This document shows positions 16,931 through 29,227 of a stretch of DNA of 35,000 bases, piece by piece. The translations under genes were made by a program, and so were the position numbers. Positions within the stretch are counted from its first letter, which is position 1. Each line of letters starts with the position of its first letter. The notes under the pieces were generated by a model, which saw only the letters and a program-made list of their open reading frames with translations, ran no database searches and had not been told where the DNA came from. The DNA is from Chrysomallon squamiferum. Taxonomy: Eukaryota; Mollusca; Gastropoda; Neomphalida; Peltospiridae. The stretch is taken from positions 16,877,394 through 16,912,393 of the forward strand of contig CM022672.1 of the NCBI GenBank assembly GCA_012295275.1, read 5' to 3'.

Positions 16931-19011
16931 ATGTATATTTTAATGAAATCATTGTTTCTCAGCCATATTTTGTGGATACTGCTGAATGTTTGAATTATGT
17001 AATAAATATGTCTTAGATGAAACAAAAAAATTAGTTAACAAAACGTGATACAGAAATGTAGTTTGGTAAAATTTGAAATTATTATTAAATAACTTATATA
17101 ATGACATGAAATTAATACTGAATTTTTCCAGTATGGCACATTTTGGATTCAAAACATGGGCTATCAAGAAATATTTGATAACAAACAGTCATCTCTCACA
17201 TGTAGCTTTGGTGGAATATCTGAATAGTCTAGATATATTCTGCATATTTCTAAGTCATGTCCCTTTTTTTCTTTTTTTTTTAAATGTATTGTTTTTACGA
17301 TTGCTTGAATCAGTAAAGCAATAACTTGGAAGTCTTATATTGCCCCATTTATTCATTCCACTCATGCACTTTAAATATACAACTTTGATTTTTAAGTTTA
17401 AATAATAATAGAACAAATGCATCTCTAAACATATTTTCAAACAAATTTCTTATAAAAAAAAAAAAAAAAAATTCTGATATAAAATAATATGAATATAAAT
17501 GTTTATTAATTTTTTTTTTTTAAATTCTCCTTTATTTGAAATTCATAAAATATGCTCCATATGATTTCATTCAACCTCTAGTAGTAATGTATGATTCCAG
17601 ATAGTGCTGAATTTAAAATAATATATATTTAAAAAAGTATTTCTGAAAATATCCCAATGTGTTTAACAATAATGCCGTTTTTATATTTGATGAATAAATC
17701 AGGGCCATCTTGGCTTGAGAGAGACATTTGCTGTTGTGAATATTCCATATTTAGGGTTATTCCAGATTAAACTTCATGTTTAGACAAATTCTAAAATATT
17801 TGTGCCTAGAAATCTCAAAATTCCATGTTGTTCAACCAGTTCATTTAGAAATCATTGTTTCCAATTTTCCAATGAATCTAGACTTGCCCAGACTGCCAGA
17901 ATCTGATATCAAAACTTACTGTAACTTCTGTTGTTCTTGAATCACCATCTGATTTCTGTAAAATTGGTTCTGCTTTGTTGTGAATGTGGACTATCTAGAT
18001 GATTTTTATTTTAATATTATTATTATTCTTTTTTATTTAAACTATGAAAAGATGTTATGGACCATTTAGATTATTTTTTTTTCCCCTTAATCATTAACTG
18101 TGGACTGATGGTATCTAAAATTCCCAGATTAGATCAATTTTACAAATCATAATTACTTCTCATGAAACAGTATATAATCCTAATAAAGCAATTGAATAAG
18201 ATATAAACAAAACATCAAACACTATTTAACTATGATATCAATTCCATTTCATTGTGTATTATTAACTTCATAAGGAAAGCAATGATAAAGCTTGAAAATA
18301 AATAATGTAAAACTTTCCGAAATAATATTGTTTGCACTGATATGCAAAGGTTTTCATTAATAGTGATGAAAAATTAAATATTTGTCATAAAGCAGATGCA
18401 TTTAAAAGTGTCTAATAGAAGTTTTGATGTTTAAAATGACAAAGTGTGTATATTAACTGCCATGTTTTTTTTGTTGTTGTATTTTTAATGATAAGAAAAG
18501 AAAATATTTATCCATTTCTTTGTATAATATTTGATATACTAATGTATTGATAAGTATGACATGTTTAACATGACTTTTACAGATATTTTAATGTTTTTTC
18601 TTTTAATAAATATGATGAAATAAAAACAGATTTTGATTTTCTTGAGTATTTACTTCTTTAATACACACACATTTCCCCAACCTATTAAAAAAAAAAAAGA
18701 GAAAAAAAAAAATGTAATTAGTTGTAAAATCACTGACATCCAATAGTAAAGGACCACTGAATTTTTAGTCAAGTAAGAGACACAGACACGCACACGCACA
18801 CACAGAGAAGGGCTGCCAAACAAGAAATAATAAAGCCAGTAATACATTGTATATTTATAAAGTAAGTTTATTATTAAAAAATATAGATAAACATATATAT
18901 ATATATATATATAAACAAAAATATTCATAAAAAATTGAAAGACATATTTGCAAATAGACATTACTTTATATAAACAGGATGCATTAAATATTTTTGCTTT
19001 TCCTCAAAACA

Positions 19012-19016
<5 letters not shown>

Positions 19017-19051
<35 letters not shown>
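19017..19051. repeat. Poly(T) tract, 35 nt
   Basis: An uninterrupted T run on the plus strand, equal to poly(A) on the minus strand. A retroposon tail is possible, but no body could be recognised next to it. Confidence 0.85.
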
Positions 19052-19053
<2 letters not shown>

Positions 19054-20643
19054 TACAAAGAATTCAAAACATTTCCCTCCACCATTTCATAAATATTTTA
19101 TTTTCTCTCACAGTAAATAATTACATAATGAAATTGTATAAAAGAATACAATCAATGCTTAATCAGAGATGGATCTTGGTTAAAAAAATTAAAACAATTT
19201 ATATATATATATATATATATATATCCTTTTTGTTTGAAGCTCGCACAACAAATAAATCACATTATCTCTTGATATATTTCATATTAAATCACTGCTGAAT
19301 CAGAATTTTACTTTTCTAGTGCCATTCATACATGGTACATATATACATACATTCATATACATGCTATAAAAATGTATGTTTTACATGAATTTTATAATGA
19401 GAAACACATATATCCAAGATCGTATATACAAATTGTGCATATTTAAACAAACAAAAAGAAATAATAATATAAATCTTTTGCATGCTTCCATCTTTTTGTA
19501 TATTTTATATGCATATAGGTATGTTCTACATCCATATAATATTTTTAACAAGAGTTGGGTTTTCTCAGGGAGGTTTGGTTTTATTCTTTTATCACATATA
19601 TTAACATTTTATAATTTTATCACATGAAACAACTATTTGCAAAACAGTGATTCAGACTATGGTGTTTTAATAAGAATAAGAAAAAATAATTAAGAGAAGT
19701 TGGATAATTTGAAAAGAAAAAAAAAAGCTATATCTAAAGATGTACTCTATATACATTTTAGTGTAATACAACATCTTATTAGGACTAAGGACCTTTGAAT
19801 CAGTGAGAAGGGATCTTAAAAAAGAAAAAAAAAAGACCTTTGATAAACTGTTATATGGCATTGTCTGCTGAGTAGGAAATAACCTAAAAGAAGTGCTAAG
19901 TACCATTACTCCCCAAACCACCAGACTGTAAACGGTTGTGTACAAGGTGATTACTCACAATTTTATGAACAATCAGTTTAATGACACCTCATCACTTTTT
20001 AATATTGGTGATATTAACCATTTCTTGTACGATGGCAACATTTGCCAAGGGCTACTTTTTTCAATTAGGAGCAAAGACCTTTACATAAAATTATACCACA
20101 GAGGTTTACAATATTTTAAATTTTATAAAAAAAATTACTCAGTATGTTTTGTTGGTGGTTTACTACTCCTGTCAATAGTGTAAAATGTTTTGATTATCGC
20201 AAATTTACTAATATGTTTTGTTATGTGATACAGATAATCATTTTAGAAATTCAGATATTTATTATGAATAATCATTGCAGATTTGTTGCTTAAAATACAA
20301 CTATTTTATACATTTCTACTTTTAGATTGTTTTAAGATTTATTCATAATAATGCTGTATGTAATACTGTAACATTCAGAATAAAGCCACGAAGACAGTTT
20401 TGTTTGCTGGCCTAGAATAAGGTCATAATGTAACAGAAAGTAAGTTTACCACCTTCTGAACTGAATTTCATCACTGAAACAGTGAGTAATTATATGAAAA
20501 CAAATCACTGAATTGTTGGAGGAAAATATCTGAAAGTATGTGATAGGTATGGAAACTTTATGGTATCTCTGCTGTGTGTGAGACAGTTGCCAGCCTTGGT
20601 TTTTAGATCTAGCATATTTTCAACACAACTGTTGAGAAATGAT

Positions 20644-21948
20644 TTACAATTTAGCCTGAGGGTTACCAGTTAAGAGAGTCTTCAAATCATCAAATGACTG
20701 CATCAGAGCATTGCCCATCTTGTCACTGTCAGTGTCTGGGCAGCTGACGAATGATGATATGGAAAAATTTATTTTCTTTTCTTGAGGATTGTAGCAGAAA
20801 CCATAACCATCTGGGACAACTGGGCCAAACACCATCACAGCATCATGTAATGTAGCAACCTGAGGAAATAAATAAATAAATGTTCATCACCATTATCAGA
20901 TTTGTAAACAGATTTTTGTTAAATAAAACCTTTTATTTTCCCATTCCTAATATAATTTTTGGATTTCTCATGATCTAATGCAGATACAAATTCAAGAAAC
21001 AATAGGTGATACATTTCAATTAAATGCTAATACAAATTTTAAAAATTATTAACAATAAAACTTTTATACATCATTTTTGTTACTTAGATACCTGACTTGT
21101 GGATAGCTTGAAAGAAAATGCTTTAGTATATGTTGGATCTTTATGTAGTTCTGGGATGTCCATATTAGCCTCTTTTGCTATTAGTTTAAATCCCAGAAGA
21201 TGACGATCAATTCCTTGTCCATCAATAGTCTGAAAATATTGTATAGGTGCTGGTAAACATTAAACATCAATGCAATCCAAATTTGTGCTTTAAACACATT
21301 GGTAAAAAATAAATATTACTGATGACATTAAAATAATTAAAAGACACAGGTAAAAATTAAATAGCAATACAATCAAAATCACCAGTAAATATTAAACAGC
21401 AACCTAATTAATTCTTTATAGACATGAGTAAACACTACACAGTTAGGTTAACAGATACTGGTCACTAATAAATATGGTGTATCGTGCATTTTCTTCAAAT
21501 ACAGGTTTTCTGTTCTGTATGTTATTTTAAAGAATATATACTTTCATATTTATAAACAATTATAGTGCAGTCTACTCACCTCATCTGTGTATTTCCTATG
21601 GGCAAGAACGGCTCGCCTGAAAAGATCAGCTTTGACACTGTTAGTTAAACTAGGGTCACCCATAGCTTTAGTGAAGTTTAATGAGTCAATGGAGCATGAT
21701 CTGATAGTGTCTGTCCGTCCAAGCTGAAATCTCCGTAAAGAGGCTGATTCATAGGTAGCACATGGTTCTCCGTATAACCTGCATTGTGTAAAATAATTTG
21801 CTTAATGATAAAGTATTAAATTCTGCCACATCTAAATTTATCCTGTTTTGTGTGTTTGTGTGTCTGTGTACATGCATGAATATGTGTAACTGTATATAGG
21901 TGTGTGATGGATTGCATCTGTCTGTCAGTTTGTCTCTGTCTGTCTGTC

Positions 21949-21999
<51 letters not shown>

Positions 22000-24139
22000 A
22001 CATGTATGCGCCTATTTATACATTTGTATTATATCTTGTATGTTATATATTGTGGTTTATTGTTTGTATGCTTGTATGTTTTTAACATATATATATATAT
22101 ATAAAAAAATATTAATAAAAAAAAAAATGCTTTCTGTGCTCTCACTCATATATATAAATTTTGAATTAGAATTATATGCACCAACAATGTAAGCACCAAC
22201 TCACACACACACACACACACATACACCTTAGAAACATGAGTGTTTCTAAGGTGTATGTGTGTGTGTGTTGGTGCGTATAATTCTAATTCAAAATGTGAAT
22301 GAATGGTCAAAGCATATAACAATTTAATCTGAAACCACAACCTACCTGTAATAGGCCAATTGTAATGCTGCCTGTATATATGCATCTGGACTTAGTTTCT
22401 GTGTTTTAGGGAAATTTTTACCATACCCACTGTACGTGAAGATTCTCAGACAAACGCTGTTTACTAATCTGTGAATTAAATGAGTAACAATGACAATGAA
22501 CTTTATAACAAAAACATTTTTGTGTAAACACGAAAACATAAAATGCCAGTAAAACAGGTAAATTAAAATTGTTCTTTAACATTTGATTGGACAATAACCT
22601 GAATGGACAATAACATGAATATACTTAACAATTCAAATTAAAAATGAAATACAGTTTCAGTGTATTTTAGCAGTGAATCATATCTCAACCCAAAATAATG
22701 ATATCCTACTTGTCTGCATCTTCTTTTGCTTTCTCTATGTCATCTAGGATGTCACTGTTTAAAACAAAATTCAGTTTTCTTGGTGGTGATATTTCTTCTG
22801 TGGGTGAACCTCCATCCATTTTCTTCTCACTACAATATAGAAACATTTTTATATTTACTTGTTATCTTGTAAAAATGAAACAGTATCTTTCGTATAGTAA
22901 TTTTTTTTTTTTAAGAAATATGTTTATTAATTCCGAATGACGGTTCTTTTGAGGACTGGTTTACTCAGACCAATATTTGTTAAAGTAAGACAAAATTGAA
23001 CAATGAGATGGAATTATATCTGGGAACAGAACATACTCTGAAAAAATATATTCAAATACATACACATTGATTTCTGAAAATGCAAAAAACAAAAAAACAA
23101 GACTTGTTACCAGTATGTTAGAATGTGATCCATCATTGCAGCAATGGGAGGTCCTTCAGCTGTTGTGTGTTCATAATTGAGTCCACTAGAACCATTAGAA
23201 CCAACCATCAACTGAAACAGACAGGAGTTAACCAATGTTGGTAATTTCAGAATATTAATAACTTGAGAACTAATAGTTTGTGTTAAGTTAACAAATACAT
23301 TCAAAAATCTGATAAAGAATTAAAAATATAATTCTTTTTAAGGGAATAATAAAATCTACTTATTAAGAAATGATTTATAATAACAGGATAATATTAATGT
23401 ATTTTAAATATAAAATTATTTGGGACTATTTTGTTTTAGTGTTACTTTTAAGGAAAGTATAAAAATACATTAATGAAGAACTCTGTTTTATTTTAAATAT
23501 GTTATTTTAATTGGAGACATAACCTATTTTTACTAATTATTTAAAAACTGAAGAAAGGAGATTCTTAATAGTTTTATCACATCACAGGATATTAGAATTC
23601 CATCACTATCATCAAACTTTCTGTCTTTACCTAGTAAATATTCGTATTTCCAAATACCTCTGACGACTCGTTACTCATTAAATTTTCTTTATGAAGCTGT
23701 TGCTCAATTCAAATTATGTTATGTTCACTTTTAAAAATAACCAAACAAAACAAAAGGAAAAAACAGAAAACACAGAAAAAAATGACTGGTTACCTGAAGA
23801 GTCTTATCAAACCAGCGATTGGCTGAATTCAGCTGACTGCCACCACCATGTAACATCTGCTCTGCTGCCTGATTTCTTGATTCTTCTGGGGACATGTTTG
23901 ACCTGGTCTTGTCCAGACACAAAACAAAAATACTTCTCTGCAGATCATCCATCAACCTTTTATTGTTTTTGTCTGCAAGACAAATACACTTGTTTGTGTA
24001 TGGTAATATCACAGTCAGTGTTGCAAACTATTACAATCACAATCAAGCACACAAATTTTGTTTGTTTTTTGAATTTTTGATTAGGGAAGCTAAACCTGTA
24101 AGTACTTCACTCTTTGATTTTATTATTATTATTATTACG

Positions 24140-24196
<57 letters not shown>

Positions 24197-25737
24197 GTTA
24201 TTATTATTATTGTTATTATTATTATTATTATTATTTTTTTTTAATCTAGTTAAATGTACATGGGAATAACAACAAAAATTAAAAAATGGTTATTACTATT
24301 ATGATTATTTTTATTATTATTATTTTCTATTTTTTTTTTTTTTTTAATCTTGTTGAATGTACATGGGAATAACATCAAAAATTAAAAAAGGTATAATAAA
24401 CCTAATCCAGTGTAACTGCATTTTACAGTATGGTAATATAATACTGAGAAATTCAGTTATTAATGAAAACCTTTGACTATCTTATTGAATGTATTAGCCC
24501 AGTTAGGTCGATCCCACAGTGTGAGTATTCCCAGAGCTGGTGCCTGTTTCTCTGACTGGTTTACAATATTTCTCAGCTGACTGCAAAGCTGATTAATGTT
24601 GAGGATTTTGCCATCTTTGCCATAGACATCCACTGAAAAGAACTGGGGTAGGAAAGTGTAAAATAATAATAATAATAATAATAATACATATACATATACA
24701 TATACATATACATGTATATTAAATGGAAAAAATAATATATAAATTTAACTCAGATTTATTTTATTGTTATCAATGATGTCAGTGATTTAAAGATTATAGG
24801 CTTATTTGAGCTATGATGGATAAGAATTAAAAAAAACTTCTTAATGTAGCTATTTAAACTAATTTCTGAACCAGATAGATAATAAAAATATGCTAGCAAT
24901 AAAATATATAAACATCTATATCTATATATATATATATATATATACTTTCCTATTTCGAACATTTTTCATTTCATGAGACGAAACTGTTCAAGTTGATCAC
25001 TGGTTTTAATATATTACAAAATAATTTACAACTTATTTTTCAAAACTCGATATTTGGCACACTGATAAACACCTGGTTATTATGCACTACAGTTATGTGA
25101 TGTGGAGGGTTCTCTGAATCTGGAGGAAAACAAACATGAGAATCTATTTTTTCTCCTGGTATTCTGCAGCCACTGAGGATCTGGTAATACTGCATCATAC
25201 ACAATGGCTTCCCTCCTAGCTTCTCCACGGGCAGATTCTTGCTGATAAAACAGTTAATAAAAAAAATAATTAATAATTAAAAATTAATAATTTCAATTAA
25301 TAAGTGGAACAATAACTTTGTAGAACCAAAGAGGTCAGTGTTTTATAGTATATATTTTCTAACAAATCCAGGCATGCACAAAACTGCAGGAATGATTGTT
25401 TTGTTCATGTTTCACTCATGCCATTTTATCTGGAATCAATATGTTTCTGTTAATGTACAATTTCATTTAGGAAATTAGTCCTGGCAAAGAACCAACTTGA
25501 ATTTTTTTGTTGTTTTTTTTGCAGTACAAACATTAAACTTTTTTTCTTATTCAATCCTTTTTGAAAGTGCACAATGTAATCCGTCTTGTAATGGATTCTA
25601 GATAAAATGTCAATAAAAACCCAACACAAATAATAATAGATCATTAAAAGGAACTGTGGAATTCTATATCATTTGTAAACACACACACACACACACACAC
25701 ATTTTGAAGGATCACATGTTTCACTCATGCCATTTTA

Positions 25738-25792
<55 letters not shown>

Positions 25793-26415
25793 TTATGCAT
25801 ATTTTTATTGCAGTATAAACATTACAGTTTTTTCCTATATAATGCTTTTTCACAGTGCATAATGTAACCAATTAAATTTGTGTAAATATTTTGTTAAGTA
25901 TGTCATTCTCGTTGGTTGTTAGAAGATGTCACAGTCCAATTTAACCTATCAAAAAAGGTAATATTGTGATTAGCATGTGTCATTTGGATAACTTCTGTTG
26001 ATTATAGATGTGATGTTTCTGGATATAAATGATACAGTTAAATTATAGTCTTCTAACGGATTCTGGATAAAGCCTCAAAGAAGACCTGTCCCATAATATA
26101 ATAAATAAATTACTAAAAAGGTTATAGAATTTTATTTCATTTTTACACCCACATATAAAGATCACATGTATGCATTGCAGTATATTACAAGTGATCAACT
26201 TCTTTACATTTCTTTACAAAACAAAAATAAATAAATAAATAAATAATAGAAAATGAAGTAAAAATGTAAAAGAAAAAGAAACACAGTAGATACATAACAA
26301 AACCAAAAATGACTGATTTGTTCACCTGTCTATGAGTTTTTTGTAATCAAGAGCACCTGACACAATCTTTGCAGCATATCTGTAATAAACAAAATAAAAA
26401 CAATTCCAGAAAGTG

Positions 26416-26470
<55 letters not shown>

Positions 26471-27571
26471 AAGCATAAATTGTAGTTTCATTAATTTTAT
26501 AATAACCATATTATTTTCTAACTATGTCAGTCTGTAACTGTTTATTTTATCTATTTATTTTTTTAATTTCATATCTATGGATTCCTTAATTTTGATTCTA
26601 CAGTTTATAATATCAAAACAGTAATGCACTGTTTTAGAGCCTGTGTATTTATGAACAGAATAATATTAAGTTCAAATAATTAGGTTCCATGGTTTTCATT
26701 TTATGACAAGAAGTCTTTTATTATATTATAATATCTGAGTTGTAATAATAATTAAAAACACTTACTGTATCATACTCTCAGTGTCAGAAAAGTTCTGTTG
26801 AGGAAAGATAACTCCAGGATTAGAATTAACAGGTACCGGTGATCTAATTTCAAGATAAGCAATATTCTTCCACCAATCAGAAAGCTGACAAAACAAAACA
26901 TTTATTAATTATTAATTATGTAATTCTGCTTTAATAATTACATACTTTTGTTTTAAAGTCTGCATATACTGAAACAGGTCTCACTCAGTGTGTCAGTTAT
27001 ATAAAATTATATGAAGTAAAATAATTATTTTCACTAAAAAGGTTTATAAATATATTAATATAAATGCATCAAACTGATGCAATTTAGAATATAATTAGTA
27101 CAAAGGATGTTATTCTGACAGAAAAAAAGGATTAAACTAATTTCATTATACAGTTACCTTTTTGCTAAATTTCTTCTGTGATAACATATATAAAATGGAT
27201 TCAGTGTTTATTATAATAACTTATACATGAAGTAGTTCTTTAGGATGAGATAAGTAGTTCTGCAGGGTAAGCAGAAGTTGATAAAAAAACAAAAAATGTT
27301 TTTACCCAGTTGGTTTTCTGTTCAGCACGTTGTTCTAACAATTTTTGAAGTTTGGGTCCTGGATCTTTTCTGAAATCTTCCACTATCTTTATGAAACAAA
27401 ATATTTTTGTGACCACAGTGATAGAATATATTTTCAGTAATTAATCATATATTCAGTTAATTTATAAAAACATAACATCTGATGCTGAAAATGTTTATTA
27501 CTTTTAAAAACTGAAATAATTTAATTAGTAAGTAAATAAATAGGTTTTCTTGTTAATGGAAAAAGTCCAAT

Positions 27572-27603
<32 letters not shown>

Positions 27604-29227
27604 ATTTTGTTATTTAAATATTTACTTTTTGTGTCCTTTTGAATTCTTCTGCTGTTACTAATGGAGTGATACATCGCAGATATTTCTGTAATGTTTGATC
27701 GAGTTGTGGAATAGGTAATTTTGGTAACGAATCCTGAATAGAAAACATTCGTCCAGGTGACTTCATAATCTTTCCAGACATGGCGCAATAAACTTGCCAA
27801 CCTTTCTGTCTTTGAGCCTGTCAAACATGAGAATTTATAAAATAAAACTGTTTTTAAATTGTTCATTTGTTTCCATGGGTATGGTATTCTATTTGTTATA
27901 ATACACTGCACAATAGTCATATTTTGAAATTGATATAATATAGTGTAGTGTAGTTCAGTATAATATAATAAATCTAATAAAATATAATATAAATATATTT
28001 TATGTTATGCTATGCTATGCTAAACTATATTAATTATACTGTAATTTTATGTAAAAATAAATAGAACAAGGAGAGGAGATAATCAAACATAAATTATAAT
28101 ATTTATTAAATATAAATATGATTTCATTTAAAAGGTAACTGAAGACATAGCTGCATATTACAAAAATATATTTACAGACACATTCCATTTTTGAAACTGT
28201 AAAAATTGTTCAATCCTCCACAAACAACATAAATTAATTTAATTCATGCCTAAGTGTTATCAGATGTTATAACTATTATATATAACTGTGTTATCATTCA
28301 ATGATTATTATGTCCTGTGCTCGTAAAAACAGCAATCTTTGGTTCCTAGCAATATTGGGTATGTTACATAAATACTCATATTTTCAAATTCACAAATATT
28401 TTTTTATTTTTTGTCCATGGATATGATATTCTATTTGTGACAGTACCATGGTACTTAAATAGTTATATTTTCAGCTGACAGAGCTTTTTTTTTTTCTTAA
28501 TTGATATTATATTTTATTTAGGACAATAAAAATATATTGGTTTATTGTGTAGTACAACCAGATTAAAAACAACTATGAAATTTTTATATTTTACATGGTT
28601 TATGTATTTCAAAATTTTACAGAATACATTCTTAATAATTCATTTGTTCATTTACACAGTGTAAAGTATATTAATTAATTACTGAGCTGGCTGCGAAATT
28701 ACTATATAAATGAGTAAAAGTTATTTCCCATTAACAGTATTTGAGTATATTAATTATAAAGTAACTAAATTTATTGCCCCAATGACTAAAAGCAATATTA
28801 CAATAGATAAATCTCAAGTGTAAGATTGATTTTAGTCATAAAATACTTCTAGAAATAATAATAATACTAAATAAATAAATAAATAAATAATGAAGTTTAT
28901 TTTAATTTATAATTCACCTATAATACTAACACTTGTGAAAAACATAAACATGTTTAAAATAAACATTAATAATAAAAAAAAAAAAAAAAAAAAATTTAAT
29001 TTTATTTTTTTTTTTTTTTTAAAGTAAGTATCTTTTATGTGTTGGCGATTACAAGCCGAACCCTTGCTTTCTATTTTCTAATAATTATCTTTTTCTTATA
29101 CTCGGTTCTAAATTGTTTTTAAAATATTGTTAAGTGACTAAAAGTTATTCTCGTCGTTTGCAATTTTCATTATTAAATATCATCATAAGATAATACCTAC
29201 CAGTGTATTCTTTACCAATAAACTCAT
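20644..29227 (-). CDS. CRAT: Carnitine O-acetyltransferase
   Basis: Transfers acetyl groups between CoA and carnitine in mitochondria and peroxisomes. Coding exons, 5' to 3': 29227-29201, 27817-27626, 27386-27306, 26884-26766, 26379-26326, 25241-25073, 24642-24471, 23972-23794, 23211-23111, 22829-22710, 22468-22346, 21778-21580, 21229-21092, 20859-20644. All phases join, giving 629 residues (human 626). Catalytic His346 lies in NYEHTTAEGPP. CoA-site Lys422, Lys426 and Asp433 lie in GKNFPKTQKLSPDA; Thr468 (carnitine over choline) in GRTDT; the STS motif at 555-557. Met567 in AVMVFGPVVPDGYG matches human Met564, the gatekeeper that restricts CrAT to short acyl chains (octanoyltransferase has Gly), so this is CRAT rather than CROT. 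The C-terminus is AKL, a PTS1 peroxisome signal. The N-terminus is basic, with an internal Met22. Donors of exons 6 and 7 are weak. Confidence 0.95.
21915..21997. repeat. (TCTG)n(TG)n compound microsatellite
   Basis: TCTG units grade into about 22 TG units, in the CRAT intron between exons 11 and 12. It encodes long V/C and S/L runs in spurious open frames. Confidence 0.95.
22158..22294. mobile_element. Foldback (MITE-like) inverted repeat
   Basis: The left arm (22158-22236) and right arm (22241-22294) are inverted copies around a 4-base TGAG loop. The inner arms (TGTTTCTAAGGTGT and its complement) pair perfectly. The outer arms (ATTTTGAATTAGAATTATA, 22158-22176, against 22276-22294) also pair, with one C/T difference just inside. 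The left arm holds an extra segment of about 16 bases with a second CACCAAC, plus a longer CA run. It lies in the CRAT intron between exons 11 and 12. No coding capacity and no certain target duplication are seen, so mobility is inferred from shape only. Confidence 0.6.
24119..24239. repeat. Imperfect (ATT)n microsatellite
   Basis: About 40 ATT-type triplets with ACG, GTT and AGT variants, in the CRAT intron between exons 7 and 8. It continues into the duplicated segment to its right. Confidence 0.9.
24232..24392. repeat. Direct tandem duplication, period about 103 bp
   Basis: The stretch around AATGTACATGGGAATAACA occurs at about 24254-24272 and again at about 24357-24375, each preceded by a T run with TTAATCT and followed by CAAAAATTAAAAAA. 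The two copies differ by a few substitutions. They are separated by ATT-rich sequence, which suggests that a microsatellite-plus-unique unit was duplicated within the CRAT intron. Confidence 0.8.
24662..24714. repeat. (AAT)n followed by (ACATAT)n microsatellite
   Basis: About eight AAT units then about four ACATAT hexamers, just upstream (in transcript direction) of the CRAT exon 7 acceptor. Confidence 0.9.
25406..26190. repeat. Diverged direct repeat units in a CRAT intron
   Basis: A 27-base block, which includes TTTCACTCATGCCATTTTAT, is identical at 25406-25432 and 25715-25741. A neighbouring block starting TGCAGTA at about 25521 (plus-strand reading) recurs in diverged form at about 25809. 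A third block with GGATTCTAGATAAA at about 25590 recurs as GGATTCTGGATAAA at about 26058. The order is partly kept, with (AC)n and (TG)n between the units. The element family is not recognised. Confidence 0.6.
25740..25790. repeat. (TG)n microsatellite, about 25 units
   Basis: A perfect TG run in the CRAT intron between exons 5 and 6, preceded 40 bases earlier by an (AC)n run at 25679-25701, so the two can pair as an inverted repeat. Confidence 0.95.
26415..26468. repeat. (TA)n(TG)n microsatellite
   Basis: A short TA run grading into about 22 TG units, 36 bases beyond the start of CRAT exon 5 on the acceptor side. Read on the transcript strand it is a (CA)n run just upstream of the acceptor. 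Confidence 0.9.
27818..29200 (-). other. CRAT intron 1 (1.4 kb), no nested gene seen
   Basis: Intron between the 9-codon first exon and exon 2, with a GTAGGT donor and a GACAG acceptor. It holds short tandem AT-rich motifs at about 27938-28020 and an A19/T16 pair at about 28974-29021 that can form a hairpin. Nothing else is recognisable. Confidence 0.6.

Larger units (their letters stand above)
14756..20643. other. Tail-to-tail spacer between DOLPP1 and CRAT, no gene seen
   Basis: Very AT-rich convergent spacer with several microsatellites and homopolymers. Minus-strand AATAAA hexamers at 20338-20343 and 20258-20263 could end the CRAT transcript, giving a 3' UTR of about 300-400 nt. A segment at about 17690-18010 has higher complexity than its surroundings but no sustained open frame. 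Apparent open frames here are low-complexity (repeated I/Y/F or V/C codons from dinucleotide repeats). Confidence 0.5.

Noticed and set aside
21900-22192. Overlapping Cys-Val-rich frames suggesting a small cysteine-rich peptide
   Set aside because: All the cysteines come from one (TG)n microsatellite, and the three overlapping frames give the same pattern. It lies in a CRAT intron.
23691-24080. 129-residue plus-strand frame
   Set aside because: It is antisense to CRAT exon 8, whose minus-strand translation carries the clear QMLHGGGSQLNSANRWFDKTLQ-type family signature.
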